A stretch of 64,000 bases of DNA, from NCBI GenBank assembly GCA_037042185.1, contig JAXQJY010000030.1, positions 744,001-808,000 on the forward strand, in the 5' to 3' direction. This document shows positions 9,612 to 20,100 of the stretch, one piece after another. How positions within the stretch are numbered: the first letter of the stretch is position 1; the number at the start of each line of letters is the position of its first letter. Origin of the DNA: Sordariomycetes sp. S80-01Y (taxonomy: Eukaryota; Ascomycota; Sordariomycetes). A program made the position numbers and the translations under genes. Under the pieces are notes generated by a model that saw nothing but the letters and a program-made list of their open reading frames with translations, searched no databases and was not told the DNA's origin.

Positions 9612-11532
9612 CTATCGGGCTGGGACCTGTAACACGGCAACCAAGGTCCAAGGCGCAAGGCTCTCCTCGAACACCAGCACGCCATCTTCGTTGGCACTTA
9701 TGTAAGTGGTTTCAAGGCTAGAGGCGTATTCATTGAGGTCTTTGGCTGTTTCACGAGCCAGGTTCGAAGGCGAACCCAAGCGCCTCCATGCAGACACCGC
9801 ATCGCCTCGACCACCTGGTGATAGCTTCTCGACCTTGAAGCGCGCTCCGGACCTCAGGTTTTCAAGAACGAGTCGGGCTCTCCGCGGGCTTCCGATTTTG
9901 AGTACATCCTCCGCCCCTTGACGATCCAGGTAAGCCGGCGGCGGTGACGTCTTCAGCTCGGGCGGATAGTGGAACATCAAGGCTGAAATCTGACCAGTTT
10001 GAACGTCGCGACTAACAATACCATAGTCATCGTGCCGCTCCAGTATCTGTGAGTAAAGACCGTGGAGTAATCTAAAGGCATGAAACACCGGCTTGGGAAT
10101 GCCCTGAAGGTTGATCAAGCCAAAGCCACCATCTGTTTTCAAGAATGAGCCCATTAGTCACCTCACCAAACGAGTAATTGACTTAGAAGCACTTCAGGGC
10201 GCAGGAAAGTAACTTACGGAAAGGCGTGGCGCCAGCACCCTCCTCTTCGAAAACGTCAGTAAACGTCCAGTAGGCGAGTGTGTCGACCTGGTTCAAAGAC
10301 GCGAGCATAGTGCGTGCAACGTATATGGCTGCCGGTACCTCGTCGTGGCTGTGATCTCTAGACGACGGGCTCGAACTCCACTCGGTAAGATGAATCTCAG
10401 CCGAGGAATAGGCGCTCTCGGCCACCAGCTTGCGAATCTTAGCCAGGTCTTCAGGGGTTGCCTGGATATTCCGCACACGTTTCGCCATGTTTCCTGAAGT
10501 ATCCAGGGCCCAGTCCGTGGGATAAGGATGGCAGGAAACAAAATCAACGGGTAGATTGCTTGAGTGACACCACTTCAGGAAATGCTCAATCCAAACGGGT
10601 CGCCAGTGAAGAGGATCTATGTCTTGTACCTGTTGAAGAGAACTGTAAGCCTAGGGCACGTCAAAAGCGCGCCCCTGTTGAGGTGAAGAGCTTACATTTT
10701 CAAGCGTCTTCTGCACCTCATAGTCCTCCCACTCGTCGTCAAAACGGGTGTCTGGCACGAAATTGCTGGTAGCCGGGCCACCCACGCGGAGTCTGGAGTC
10801 CGCCCTCTTGACTGCTTGGACGGTTGTCTTGTACAAGTCGTAGTACTGCGACCTGCTCCCAGTAAAGAAAGGGTGCAAGTTTGGCTGCACGGCCTGATTA
10901 GTGCATGTCGTTGATTCTTTGTGGGTGCAAAAGCTTACCTCGTTCCAACACTCGAAATACCACGTTCGAACTTCATCGAGCCCATAGCGGCGGATCCAGT
11001 GTTCGACGGTGGCGTACACAAGCTCGTTCCATTGACCAAGATCTTGTGGGGGGCTAGCATTTGCCTTCCACCAGAATACCTTCGGAAAGCTTTAGTAAGC
11101 TTGATACAGAAGGCATGGACCTGAAAATTGGATAGTCCCACGAAACACAACGTGAATCAAGGATCGGGTCAAACGTACTGTACCCAGCTCAGAGGCTATG
11201 GGCGCGGGACAAAAGCCAAACTCGACGAATGGTCGCACGCCAATATCCAACATAGAGTCAAAAAGGGCATCTATGTATTGGAAGTTGTATGCATGCTTGC
11301 CGTCTACGACGTGCACCACGTGCATATCATCGTGATAGAGTCCATGGAAGCGAACATACTTAAAGCCGCACGCTGTGCTTGCCAGCTTCAGATGGTTCTG
11401 CCAGTCAGCGCGGAGGCCCTCATGAGCCCGGCCGGCCCCGACAACTTGTGACCAAAACTGGTTGAGAGTGCCAGTCGCTGGCCCGTTGGCCGATACATGA
11501 AGATGGCCACGGCCCAAGGAATCATTCACCAT
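9612..11532 (-). CDS. GH39 glycoside hydrolase (beta-xylosidase-like), cytosolic
   Basis: 538-aa GH39 enzyme from five exons on the complement: 11532-11179, 11079-10939, 10884-10696, 10629-10218 and 10132-9612 (introns 99, 54, 66 and 85 nt; total 1617 nt). The catalytic barrel starts at once, without a signal peptide. Landmarks are FKYVRFHGLYHDDM, the acid/base in YFECWNEPNL (Glu165), VDFVSCHPYP, the nucleophile in IHLTEWSSS (Glu311), and the C-terminal GGFGLINLQGIPKPVFHAF that precedes a small beta-sandwich domain. GH39 includes beta-xylosidases, alpha-L-iduronidases and alpha-L-arabinopyranosidases, and the exact specificity is open. In this cluster it likely completes degradation of an imported oligosaccharide. 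The first ATG after the upstream stop is at 11532. The longer frame above it begins only with TTG. Confidence 0.87.
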
Positions 11533-11889
11533 AGTGGTGACGATCCAGGACTGAGTGATTTGAATAAGTAGCTTCGGCAGAATATATTCAAGAGTAGTTG
11601 GAACAAATTGCAACTCTAGAAACTTTTATATTTTATGTCATTCTGGAGCTACATCGTGCCCGGGGTCGAGGCGGGAGCTTCCTCCGATGGTTCTGCCGAA
11701 GACCGAGAGAGGCCCTGTCAGTTGTGTCGTACAATCTCCATTATCTCACGAATGTTGAGGCAAGATATCGAAGAGGCCGAAAGACTAGTGACATTCATGA
11801 ACTAAAGCTCTTCTACTATGCCCACAAGCCTCGACGGCGCTTCCATAATGGTCATCCAGCTATTGTGGAAAGCACAGGACTCTGTGGCA
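11533..11889. other. Spacer between GH29 and GH39
   Basis: 357 bp between two genes transcribed in the same direction (minus). It should carry the GH29 3' UTR and the GH39 promoter. No other feature recognised. Confidence 0.5.
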
Positions 11890-14262
11890 TCATGAACCAC
11901 AACTACCGCCGTGGTACTCTATCTTAAAGACCCAGCAGTACTTGTCACCAGAAATAACATCATCCGTAACTTCGATCCATAGCTTGCCATCACTCCCAAG
12001 TCCCCATTCAACATCAGCCTCTCCTTCCATACCCACCGCCACAACTCGATCGCCCTTCAGCACAGGAAGTTCAGATTCAATCTCAAGACGACCCGTTCCG
12101 GGCTTGCTCAAACTCAAAACATAGAAGGCATCGTTGTTTTGAGTGAACCTCAGGTCCTTCTTGCCTGAGGTTTCCTGAGGCGTGACATACCAGTAGGTCG
12201 AGTTGTGTACGGCTTCGCTGTGAGCATGAATCCAGGCACCCGCCTCCCTGAGGTTCTCGGCCATGGTGTCGTGAATCGTGCCATCGGCCTTGGGTCCAAT
12301 GTTGAGCAGCAGGTTGCCATTCTTGCTCGTCATATCGACCAGGTTATGGATCAAGGTAGTGGCGTTCATGATCTCATCATCCTGGGTGGCACGGTTGAAA
12401 CCATAGCTGTACGGGTCCATGCCTTGGTTGCTTTCCCACTTGCGTCGCTGCGGGACGCTAAATGTTGCGTACTCTGGCGTATCAAAATCCGAGGCCCAGG
12501 GGCTCCCGCACCGGTCGTTGATGGTGACTTGGCGGCCCTGGCTTCTTGCCCAGTTGAACCAGTCTGCAGCAAAAACATCAGTGCCGTTCGAGGCACCAGC
12601 ATCGCACCACATGATATCGGTGTCATAGTTGTAAGCCAGAATCTCCATCTGAGGCACCATCAAGTCCTCAATGAAGTCACCGATCGGCAGCCGACCAGTA
12701 TAGGGTTCCTCGAGTCCGGTATAGGGATTCCGAGCGATGATACCCGGATGCGACGTTGATGTGACTCGGTCGAACTGGGTGAAGCCGTACTTGCCCCAGT
12801 CAGGGTTGAACCACTCAGGTAAAGAAAAGTACGTCCCTCTCTTCAAGTGAGGCTGATGTGTCTTTGCGGCTTCAAACAACTCGCCAAGTACATCGCGCTT
12901 GGGTCCATAATGAAGAGATGTACGGTTTGTCGTGGCGCCCGCGTCAAAGAGACTGAATCCGTCGTGGTGTTTCGTAGTGAGGACGAAGTATTGCGCACCC
13001 GAATCCGAGATGAGATCTACCCATTCCTTGGGGTCATACGCCGACGCAGTGAAGTTGTCAAAAAAGTCGTCGTAATTCAAGTCTGGCCCGAATGTCTCAA
13101 GACGGTATGCATTGAACCCGGACCGGTCAGCAGCAGCGTGCTCGTTGATACGCGTGCTGTACCACCAGAACCACTCAGCGTAACTCTCAAAAGGTGTTGA
13201 GTTACCCCATCCCGGTACGGAATAAGGGCCCCAGTGTATAAAGATACCGAATTTGGCCCCATCATACCAGTTTGGTGCCTCGTGAGTAACCAAGCTTTTT
13301 GAGTCGGCGGTCCAGTCCTCGAGACCGATATCAATATCATCGAAGGTTTGGGAGGCGGTATGGCCTTTGGGCGTGCTTATGTGGACAGTCACGTCACTAG
13401 TTGAACTGCCGTCAACAACGACATCAATTCTCTTCTGGTCACCAGGGCAGAACCTCTTGACCACGGCGGGCTCTACTGTTGTGACCCCCTCAGCTTCAAT
13501 GGAAACCTTGACGTTAGACGCACACTTCGTCCCAGCATGGTTGGCTACAACCTCCACAAGCTGCTTGCCGTTCGCGTCGATGTTTTGAGTGGGCCTGACA
13601 GTCTGAACGTCGACGCCATTATTGTCAGACTCCCACAAAGATAGAGAAAAGACGTGTAGACGACCTGTCGTGGAGTTTGTTGTGTTGGGCAGCATAATGC
13701 CGCTCAGTGTCTTCCCACTATCGATGTGAGCATAGCGCTCGTAGATATGCGAGGCGTTGTGATTGGTGTCGTTGTGTGTGAAGAAATAGGGGTAGGCAAC
13801 CTCGCCCCTTCGGATAGCCAAGAACCACCAGAAGGCATGGGCACGGACTTCGGCGGTGGAGGTGGTGTTATCCGTGTAGAGGAAGGTCAGGTTGCCCGAG
13901 ACAGTTGTGGATCGCACATCTGAGGTGAGGAGGACCGAGGCAGCGAAGTAATTATCCGAAGGAGGGACGTCAATGACCTGTCCAGCACAGATGACATTGT
14001 CCGATGCGTCAGGATCGGGATTGTACCCAGGGTAGAGATAGTTGATGCCGCTCGTGGACGATGTGAAGATGCCGTCTTTGCCAACAGGATCTGCCGGGAA
14101 AGCTTGTCCAAGAGCATCAAGACTTGCCTCGCCCGGACGAGAGCCGAACGCTTTGTTGTTGAAATAGTCGTCGAGGGGAATTCGAACACTTCCGTGGTCG
14201 CCGGACCGGGCCAAGCCCAGGGGCAAGGCCCATAGCAAGGCTACAAGACTACCCAGTCTCAT
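11890..14262 (-). CDS. GH29 alpha-L-fucosidase, secreted, with N-terminal extra domain
   Basis: Intronless 790-aa secreted retaining alpha-L-fucosidase. Residues 1-19 form a signal peptide. Residues about 25-320 form an N-terminal beta-rich region with many N-glycosylation sequons (NLT, NTT, NHNAS), not part of the catalytic fold. The GH29 barrel runs from about 330 to 690: WYDGAKFGIFIHWGPYSVPGW, YFVLTTKHHDGFSLF, and DTDIMWCDAG containing the nucleophile Asp554, then NGNLLLNIGPKADG. A C-terminal beta-sandwich completes the protein. Fucose caps xyloglucan, RG-I galactan/arabinogalactan and arabinogalactan proteins, so the enzyme fits a side-chain trimming role beside GH35. Homologous fungal proteins of about 800 residues share this long N-terminal extension, as far as I know, so the length is not an artefact. 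Confidence 0.9.
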   Translation of the reverse strand: MRLGSLVALLWALPLGLARSGDHGSVRIPLDDYFNNKAFGSRPGEASLDALGQAFPADPVGKDGIFTSSTSGINYLYPGYNPDPDASDNVICAGQVIDVPPSDNYFAASVLLTSDVRSTTVSGNLTFLYTDNTTSTAEVRAHAFWWFLAIRRGEVAYPYFFTHNDTNHNASHIYERYAHIDSGKTLSGIMLPNTTNSTTGRLHVFSLSLWESDNNGVDVQTVRPTQNIDANGKQLVEVVANHAGTKCASNVKVSIEAEGVTTVEPAVVKRFCPGDQKRIDVVVDGSSTSDVTVHISTPKGHTASQTFDDIDIGLEDWTADSKSLVTHEAPNWYDGAKFGIFIHWGPYSVPGWGNSTPFESYAEWFWWYSTRINEHAAADRSGFNAYRLETFGPDLNYDDFFDNFTASAYDPKEWVDLISDSGAQYFVLTTKHHDGFSLFDAGATTNRTSLHYGPKRDVLGELFEAAKTHQPHLKRGTYFSLPEWFNPDWGKYGFTQFDRVTSTSHPGIIARNPYTGLEEPYTGRLPIGDFIEDLMVPQMEILAYNYDTDIMWCDAGASNGTDVFAADWFNWARSQGRQVTINDRCGSPWASDFDTPEYATFSVPQRRKWESNQGMDPYSYGFNRATQDDEIMNATTLIHNLVDMTSKNGNLLLNIGPKADGTIHDTMAENLREAGAWIHAHSEAVHNSTYWYVTPQETSGKKDLRFTQNNDAFYVLSLSKPGTGRLEIESELPVLKGDRVVAVGMEGEADVEWGLGSDGKLWIEVTDDVISGDKYCWVFKIEYHGGSCGS

Positions 14263-15230
14263 GATACACCAATTGACTGGTCGAGATGAGCCGAAGCTTA
14301 CCAGAACGAGTTTGTATAGACATTGTGCAGTTCATGGCTCTATTTGTACCCAAGCCAAGGATCAATTGTCGACTGTTGAGGAGGGGAACCCTACCAGATT
14401 CCTTCAACACCCTCGCACTTCAGTCCGAAATGCGGAGTCTGGGATCAGCAAATTGTCGATAGCATCATGGTCCAAGTGGAGTTTACCGCACCCACGGAAC
14501 TCGCTATCACCGAGCGAATCGAAACATCTGCCGGCTCCACTCCATGCAATACGGTCCCTTAAAATATGCAACGTTCCAACGGCGATGGTAGAAAGCCGAT
14601 GGTTATGATAACCGACGGCCAATTCCTGAGACCCGGGACCGGGCCCTGACTCGTGAGTTCACTGCCACATGGCAGCAGTCCGTCGTCTAATCGCGCGTCC
14701 CATCCGCATAGACTGTCAAAAAAATACTCGATCTAGTTAGCGTCATCGTTATCACTCGTCGTTCTGCCTAGTCTATGCGGGGTCAACCGGCATACTCCTT
14801 CAGGCTACTCTGATTGTTGGAGCACGAGATGGGTAGCTTCAAATGACTCTATGATTCGGCGAACGAGGGGATTCACTCACAAAAATAGGCATCCATCGAC
14901 TGGAGGCATCTTGCGAAAAGTCGGCTTGCTGGTCCTACAGGCTTCGTCATACCTTGACACCCGAAGACGTAAGCCTCGAAGGCGTAGATCTTAAAGGGTA
15001 GCTACAGATATGGAGCCCGTCGAACACATACACGACTGCTCTTTTTGTGACGCGAGGAGATCTAAAGATATTAGGCGAATTGCGACATATAAATTCACTT
15101 GGAAACCAAGGTTTCTCTACACTGCACGGTGATCGAGGTCGAAAACGAACAACACGCTTACGTCCATTTTGGCTTCGAAACGGTAGCTTCTTGACTGCCT
15201 TTTTAACTGAGTTCAACTCATCCTATTCGA
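14263..15230. other. Gene-free stretch, promoter of GH29
   Basis: About 970 bp containing the GH29 promoter and the 3' region of the CE12 gene. No coding frame or RNA gene supported. Confidence 0.5.
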
Positions 15231-16038
15231 CTATCTGATGAAAGGCTGCAGGCTTGTCGTACCGTTCATCCCCGAGGCGATAGCCTCCGCAAAGGCCCCG
15301 GCAATAGCATCAGCACCCTCAGGACTGGTGTGCGTATGATCATTGGGATAGAACGCATTGACCGCGTCGGCGCCCAGCGCCAAGTACATGTTGCTGACGG
15401 CCTGGAAGTTGTCCACAAAGGTAACGTCGGGGCTCCCAATCGCATCCGCAGCGGTCTTCTGGTACCCGACGAAGCGGCTCGGCGCACCCTGGTAGGTGCC
15501 TGTCTCCCACTGGTTGTTCGGCGTCTGAGAGCTCAGGATAACGGTGGCGCCCTTGTTGAGCATGAGCTGAGCGGCTTGGATGACGTAGAAGACGAAGGTG
15601 TAGACAGTCTCGCCCGTCTTGTCCGAGATGCACGTTTGAGTGCCAGCACCAGGACAGTCAGAGCGGCCGTTGTCGTTGGACTCGGGTGAGCCGCCGTCGT
15701 TGTGGCCGAACTCAATGACGACGATGTCTCCGGACTGGACGAGGTCGGCGACAGCTTGGAAACGGCCTTCGTTGGTGTAGGACCGTGCTGAGCGGCCGCC
15801 GATGGCTCTGTTGACGGCGGGAATGGTCAGGTAGTTGCCGATGTAGGCACCCCAGCCTTGATTTGGATCAGCCACGAAAGTAGCCACTCCCTTGGGCAGA
15901 ATAAATACCGTCTGTATCACCGTCGTTGGCGCCCGCTGCCGCCATGGTACTGTCACCACAGAAGTAGGCTGTCTGCGCTGTCGCAACCCGCAGGCCACCC
16001 AGCATCAGGGCCGAGAGGGACGGAATGGAGAACTTCAT
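15231..16038 (-). CDS. rgae: CE12 rhamnogalacturonan acetylesterase, secreted
   Basis: 251-aa secreted SGNH esterase that removes acetyl groups from the galacturonic acid backbone of rhamnogalacturonan I. Exons on the complement are 16038-15909 and 15856-15231 with a 52-nt intron (donor GTATTT, acceptor CAAG); total 756 nt. The signal peptide ends near residue 21 (VATA-QTAYF). CE12 motifs are all present: GDST with the nucleophile Ser30, GWGAYIGNY, NRAIGGRSARSY (block II), IEFGHND (block III, residues 91-97) and NDHTHTSPEG with Asp216 and His219 completing the triad. The open frame alone would start inside the protein, and the upstream exon is required to supply Ser30. It closes the CAZyme cluster; the next gene is the repair gene rad14. 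Confidence 0.92.
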
Positions 16039-16719
16039 AGTGAGGCAAAATATTTACAATTATGACAATATATACAGTAGTGTCGAAGACGGGTGGACTT
16101 GGTTGGTCGCGAACGATTCAAAACGAGCACCCCCAGGTTTATATATCAGAGCCCAGGCTATGATCTAACCCACGATCGGCTCTCCGGCATCTTGCAGGAT
16201 ACCAAGACACGGGGCATTGACTGCCGACATTTCTTCTTAAAGAAGTTGTCGTATATAGATGAGCTCCGCTCGGCCGAGCTTGGCTATTTTCCCGCCCCTA
16301 GTCCCGCTGTCGTGAAACAGGGGTATTCCCACCAGTCATGGGGCGATATCCCCCAACTCCCGTTCCCGGTTCTTCTGAATAGTCTGAAGGGTTGCAAGTC
16401 CGCGGGGGCTCGTTGTGAAATGTGCCGAACACTTGCATGCTCGGATTGGTTCGCTTAGTGTTCGCTCCTCACAACCCCAGATCCCGAGGATGCTTCCCCG
16501 CAAAACGTCGCCGCAGGGGTCTTTCATCAACGGAACAACACCCTGATCGCCTGAAACCTCCGAAAGGTCGAGAACAGCGCACTGCACAAGGTTTAAAGTG
16601 GAAATAGTGAACCTCTCGACGAAAAAGGGTCACCATCTCGCCGTGCTTCCTTGGTTCACATTGGTTGCACATGCCGATAACACTTCTGTGCAGAGCAAAG
16701 CAATCAACACAAACGGGTT
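16039..16719. other. Promoter of CE12 and right border of the CAZyme cluster
   Basis: 681 bp without a supported gene. It holds the CE12 promoter and the rad14 3' region. No repeat or mobile element marks the border. Confidence 0.5.
16138..16145 (-). promoter_or_regulatory. TATA box of the CE12 gene
   Basis: TATATAAA on the minus strand, 100 nt upstream of the CE12 ATG. This is almost the same distance as in the GH35 gene (98 nt). Strong TATA boxes are common in inducible fungal CAZyme genes. Confidence 0.45.
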
Positions 16720-17976
16720 TCACATGACGAGCTCCTCGACCTCCATTCCGCAATCCGTGCACGTCTTCACCGTCATCCCATCCTCGTTGACAACAGCTCT
16801 CCCCCAGTCGTGCACGTGCTTCCCGCTACCACCGATCGTGTCTCCGAATTTGCTCGCGCCGGTCTTGGCAGCATGGCCCGCTTGTCTCCTGAAGGCGTCC
16901 GTCCTTGTCTTGCGCTTCAGATCGAGCAGCTTCTCCTTGAACTTTGACTCCTTGCGCGCCTTCTTCTGCGCTTCTCGCCTCTCGTACTCGGCGTCGAGCG
17001 CTTCTGCTGAGCCCCATTTCGTGTTGATGGCGTATTCCTCGACTTGGAAGCGAAGGAAGAGCATCATGTCGTGCCAGTGAGATTTGTGCGGGTTGGGTTT
17101 GTTGAGATGTGGCAGTAATTCGGGATCGCGGAGTTCAGCTGAATCGGTCAGATAAAGACTTACATAAGACAAAGAATACTCACGGTCGGTGAGGAGATAG
17201 TCCTCCTTTGCTTCTGTTTTTGTCAGAAGCGAGTACTTCTCGGGCATCTTGTCCTTGCAATTCTGGCAGACAGCGATGTGAAAAACCTCCTCCCAGACCC
17301 AGTCAACCTCATAGCTATTACACTCTCGACATCGTTTTCGCTCCTTCGGATCGTCTAGAACGCTCAAACCAGGCTCGTACGGGCCGGTCTTGTGCCTCTT
17401 GAGGTTCTTTATAAGCTGCAACCTTTCCCATTCTTGCACCGTCATGTGCTTTGGCCTTTGGTCCTCCTCTTCTTGCTTCTTAGAGCCCAGCGCGTAGTTA
17501 TGGGGATCATCTTCGGTCGACAGGAAACCACCCTTCGTATCGGTCATTGAGCTCATGTTGTAATCCACAAACTTGGTGAACTTCTTCGCCGGCCGCAGCG
17601 CGCCCTCGTCGCCTCGATTCGTTCCATCTCGGTTCGTCTTCGTGTCCTCGGATATCGCATTGTGCGGTCGCTTCCCGTTCGCGGGCTTAATGACGTGCAC
17701 ATCCTCCGTCGGAACAAAGCCAGACGCAGTCTTGGGTATCTGCGGCGTCGTCCCGCTCGCGCGCTGCTCGGCCTCTCTCTGATCGCGAATCGCCTTTGCT
17801 CGTAGCCGGTTCTCTTCCTACCGTGCCATGAAGAAGTCAGCCTAACCAGCCACCCCCAAAAAGTCCCAAAGATAAATCATGAGGCTACCCACGATGCGTC
17901 GTGTCACCTCGGGCGTCGGTGGCGACGTCGGAGGGCCCGAAGACTGTTGCGGTGGCGGCGTCGAGCGCTGCACCAT
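16720..17976 (-). CDS. rad14: Rad14/XPA, DNA damage verification factor of nucleotide excision repair
   Basis: 378-aa nuclear scaffold protein of nucleotide excision repair. Exons on the complement are 17976-17893, 17817-17184 and 17138-16720 (introns 75 and 45 nt; total 1137 nt). After a Pro-rich start comes the conserved helix RLRAKAIRDQREAE. The XPA zinc finger is at C191, C194, C212 and C215 (CX2C-X17-CX2C) within RCRECNS and VCQNCKDK, followed by EKYSLLTKTEAKEDYLLTD and PELRDPELLPHL, the DNA-binding core. Splicing at 17184/17138 restores the DPEL junction, which supports the 45-nt intron. A long basic coiled-coil helix leads to the C-terminal KTCTDCG motif, which matches the TFIIH-contact end of animal XPA. 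The start at 17976 is preferred over an in-frame ATG further upstream because homologs begin close to the STPP segment. Confidence 0.93.
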
Positions 17977-18489
17977 GTTTGCCGCTGTCGCGATGCAGGA
18001 GATTGAACCCGCAGCGCGGTAGATCAGGGTGATTTTGGATGCGCGAGGAGTGTATGTAGGCAAGCAAGGCGCAGGGGGCAAATTTGAGGTTGGCGCAGTT
18101 GAAGGGTTGAGTTTGATGATTCACGGTGTTGGAGGGGCCCATCGTGGCACGGCTGATGTCACTTTGCACACGCGAGTCCCGGAACCCTGAATCCGGGGTT
18201 CGGCTGACCCCGATTGGTAATAGCATCATGTCTTGCATGTGAAGACTGTTTATAGATTATTCTAGATCTTGTAGATCGGAATCCTCCTGGGAAGTAAGGC
18301 AGATTTGTAATAAACAGAACCAGAACCATATGCTGTGTTCTCGTCAAGGCGCCGGCGCATGCAAAGGCTTCACGCAGGTCTATCCATCCCAGCATGTATA
18401 TTGTACATCCTACACATGATCACTCCGTGTACAGAGTCAAGCCATGACCCGTGATTCTGATTAGAACCGCCGCAGGCAATTATCCCCCT
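17977..18489. other. Spacer between pho88 and rad14
   Basis: 513 bp between two minus-strand genes, carrying the rad14 promoter and pho88 3' end. No other feature seen. Confidence 0.5.
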
Positions 18490-19248
18490 TTACTCCTCCT
18501 TGGCGCCACCGCGGCCAGACCTCTCAGCAGCCTCGACAGCCTTCTTGTCGCTCTGCGCCGCACCACCCTGCATAGCCGACATGAAGCCAGCAGCAGCCTT
18601 GAAGGGGCGCTTGAGGTCGCCGGAAGCAGGTTGGCCGTAGACGTGGATCTTGACGAGGTTGTTCTCGAAGGCGCTCTTGAGGGGGATGATGGACTGGATG
18701 CACAGCGGGTTGGTGTACTTGAGGTAGAGGTGCATGAAGGCCATCATGGCAATGCCCATAAGCTGGCCACGGAAAGCAGTCTTGAGCTGAGCGGTGTCGT
18801 AGGCGTGGATAGTGGTGGTGACGAGCTTGCCCTCCTCGCTGGAGCCAACGGGGGCGGGCTCAACGTACTTGAGGGTGGTCATATCTGTTGCGTGTCAGCG
18901 GATTTGGCGACTTTACAGGCCTGGACAGAAGTGATAACCATACCCTTCTTCTTGTTGATTTGCATCTGGACGTAGAGGTAGAGCAGGGCAATGAGGACGT
19001 TGCTCGCGATGTAGGTGCCGCGAACGCAGTTAAGCACGAAAGGGTCGTCGAATGGGATGCGCTTCGAAACCTGCATCATGCCAAGCATGATGACAAGGTT
19101 GGTGCTATCGTGAACAGTCAGTCACCGCTGTCTGGCCGAAGCCATGCGCGTCGAGAGGCAGCCAAAGGTGGCGGGCCACTTCGGGCATTTGCGCCCTTTG
19201 CGATTGCGCACGGGAGATCACATACATCTGAGGGCTAAGGCCGGCCAT
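18490..19248 (-). CDS. pho88: Pho88/SND3 ER membrane protein
   Basis: 192-aa ER membrane protein. In yeast Pho88/Snd3 belongs to the SRP-independent targeting (SND) route and was first described in phosphate uptake. Exons on the complement are 19248-19226, 19104-18944 and 18884-18490 (introns 121 and 59 nt; total 579 nt). The first coding exon has only 23 nt, and the spliced start MAGLSPQITNLVIMLGMMQV matches the family start. Then follow KRIPFDDPFVLNCVRG, two hydrophobic helices, the NKKKDMTTLKYVEPA junction rebuilt by splicing, and DLKRPFKAA near the end. The C-terminal Ala/Lys/Gly-rich tail is polar. The exon structure is firm because both junctions recover conserved sequence. Confidence 0.93.
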
Positions 19249-20100
19249 TGTTGCGGTTCTGGATGCAGTGACTCGGACAAACGGGCAAGGGAAAGAGACG
19301 CTCGGGCTGCGAACAGGAGATGGCGAGGGAGTTGAGGTCTGGTGGGTTGGTGCGGCGGGATGGGGAAAATATCTGGCCTCTGGAGCGCGCGGAAAGCGAT
19401 CGAAATTCGGAGTCGCCAACAGTCGGGGTCCCCCTCGTAACAGCATTTTTCCGCGCCGAGGGACCCGCCAAACCCTCCTGAGCCTGAGAGTAAGACCGGA
19501 TATAAGCTGTTCAGTGCTAGCTTCAACTTCACCATAGGTTACAAGTATCGGCCTTTGTTCACTTATGCTGCCGAGCCCATCATCCGTCATGTATTACTTT
19601 GTTCTCCTTACGTTGAACCTCTTCTGAAATGCTTGCAGGATGCGCTCGAGGCACCTTGAGATCAAGCTCTGATCGACGGCCACAAAAGGCATGTTTGTTG
19701 CTTGGTATCTAAGCGCGAGCTCCAAGTAGAAGTCTCTCGGCAGGACTCGAGCTCAGGTCATCAGGCGCGCAACGCATTGAATATGTTTCTAAGACAGCTG
19801 ACTCGCCCCCCCTGTATGCTACATAGAACAAGTTCACAAGACAAAGGTCTTCCCTTGCAGGCTTCAATCCCAAAGAGGCAACACACACCATGGTCCGTAG
19901 GTTCAGAGATCTTCTGTCTTTCACAGAGACCGCCGAGACGATCCTTGTACTTGCGAGTGCGACCTACATATAACGTGTACCCCAAAGCTTCGAGATTCGG
20001 TTGCCCACCAGCATTAAGAACCACAGTCTTGTCGATCATAAGTGTAATTGATGAACTTTCTCGGGAATATATTTCACCAAGCGAGTAGGCACTATCCAAG
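19249..20100. other. Gene-free stretch between divergent genes
   Basis: 852 bp between the starts of pho88 and the orphan gene at 20101. A 112-codon minus-strand frame at 19761-20099 exists but resembles nothing and sits in a promoter position, so it is not called. Confidence 0.4.

Noticed and set aside
19761-20099. 112-codon minus-strand frame divergent from the orphan gene
   Set aside because: No recognisable sequence, lies in the promoter region, and an overlapping plus-strand frame is equally open.
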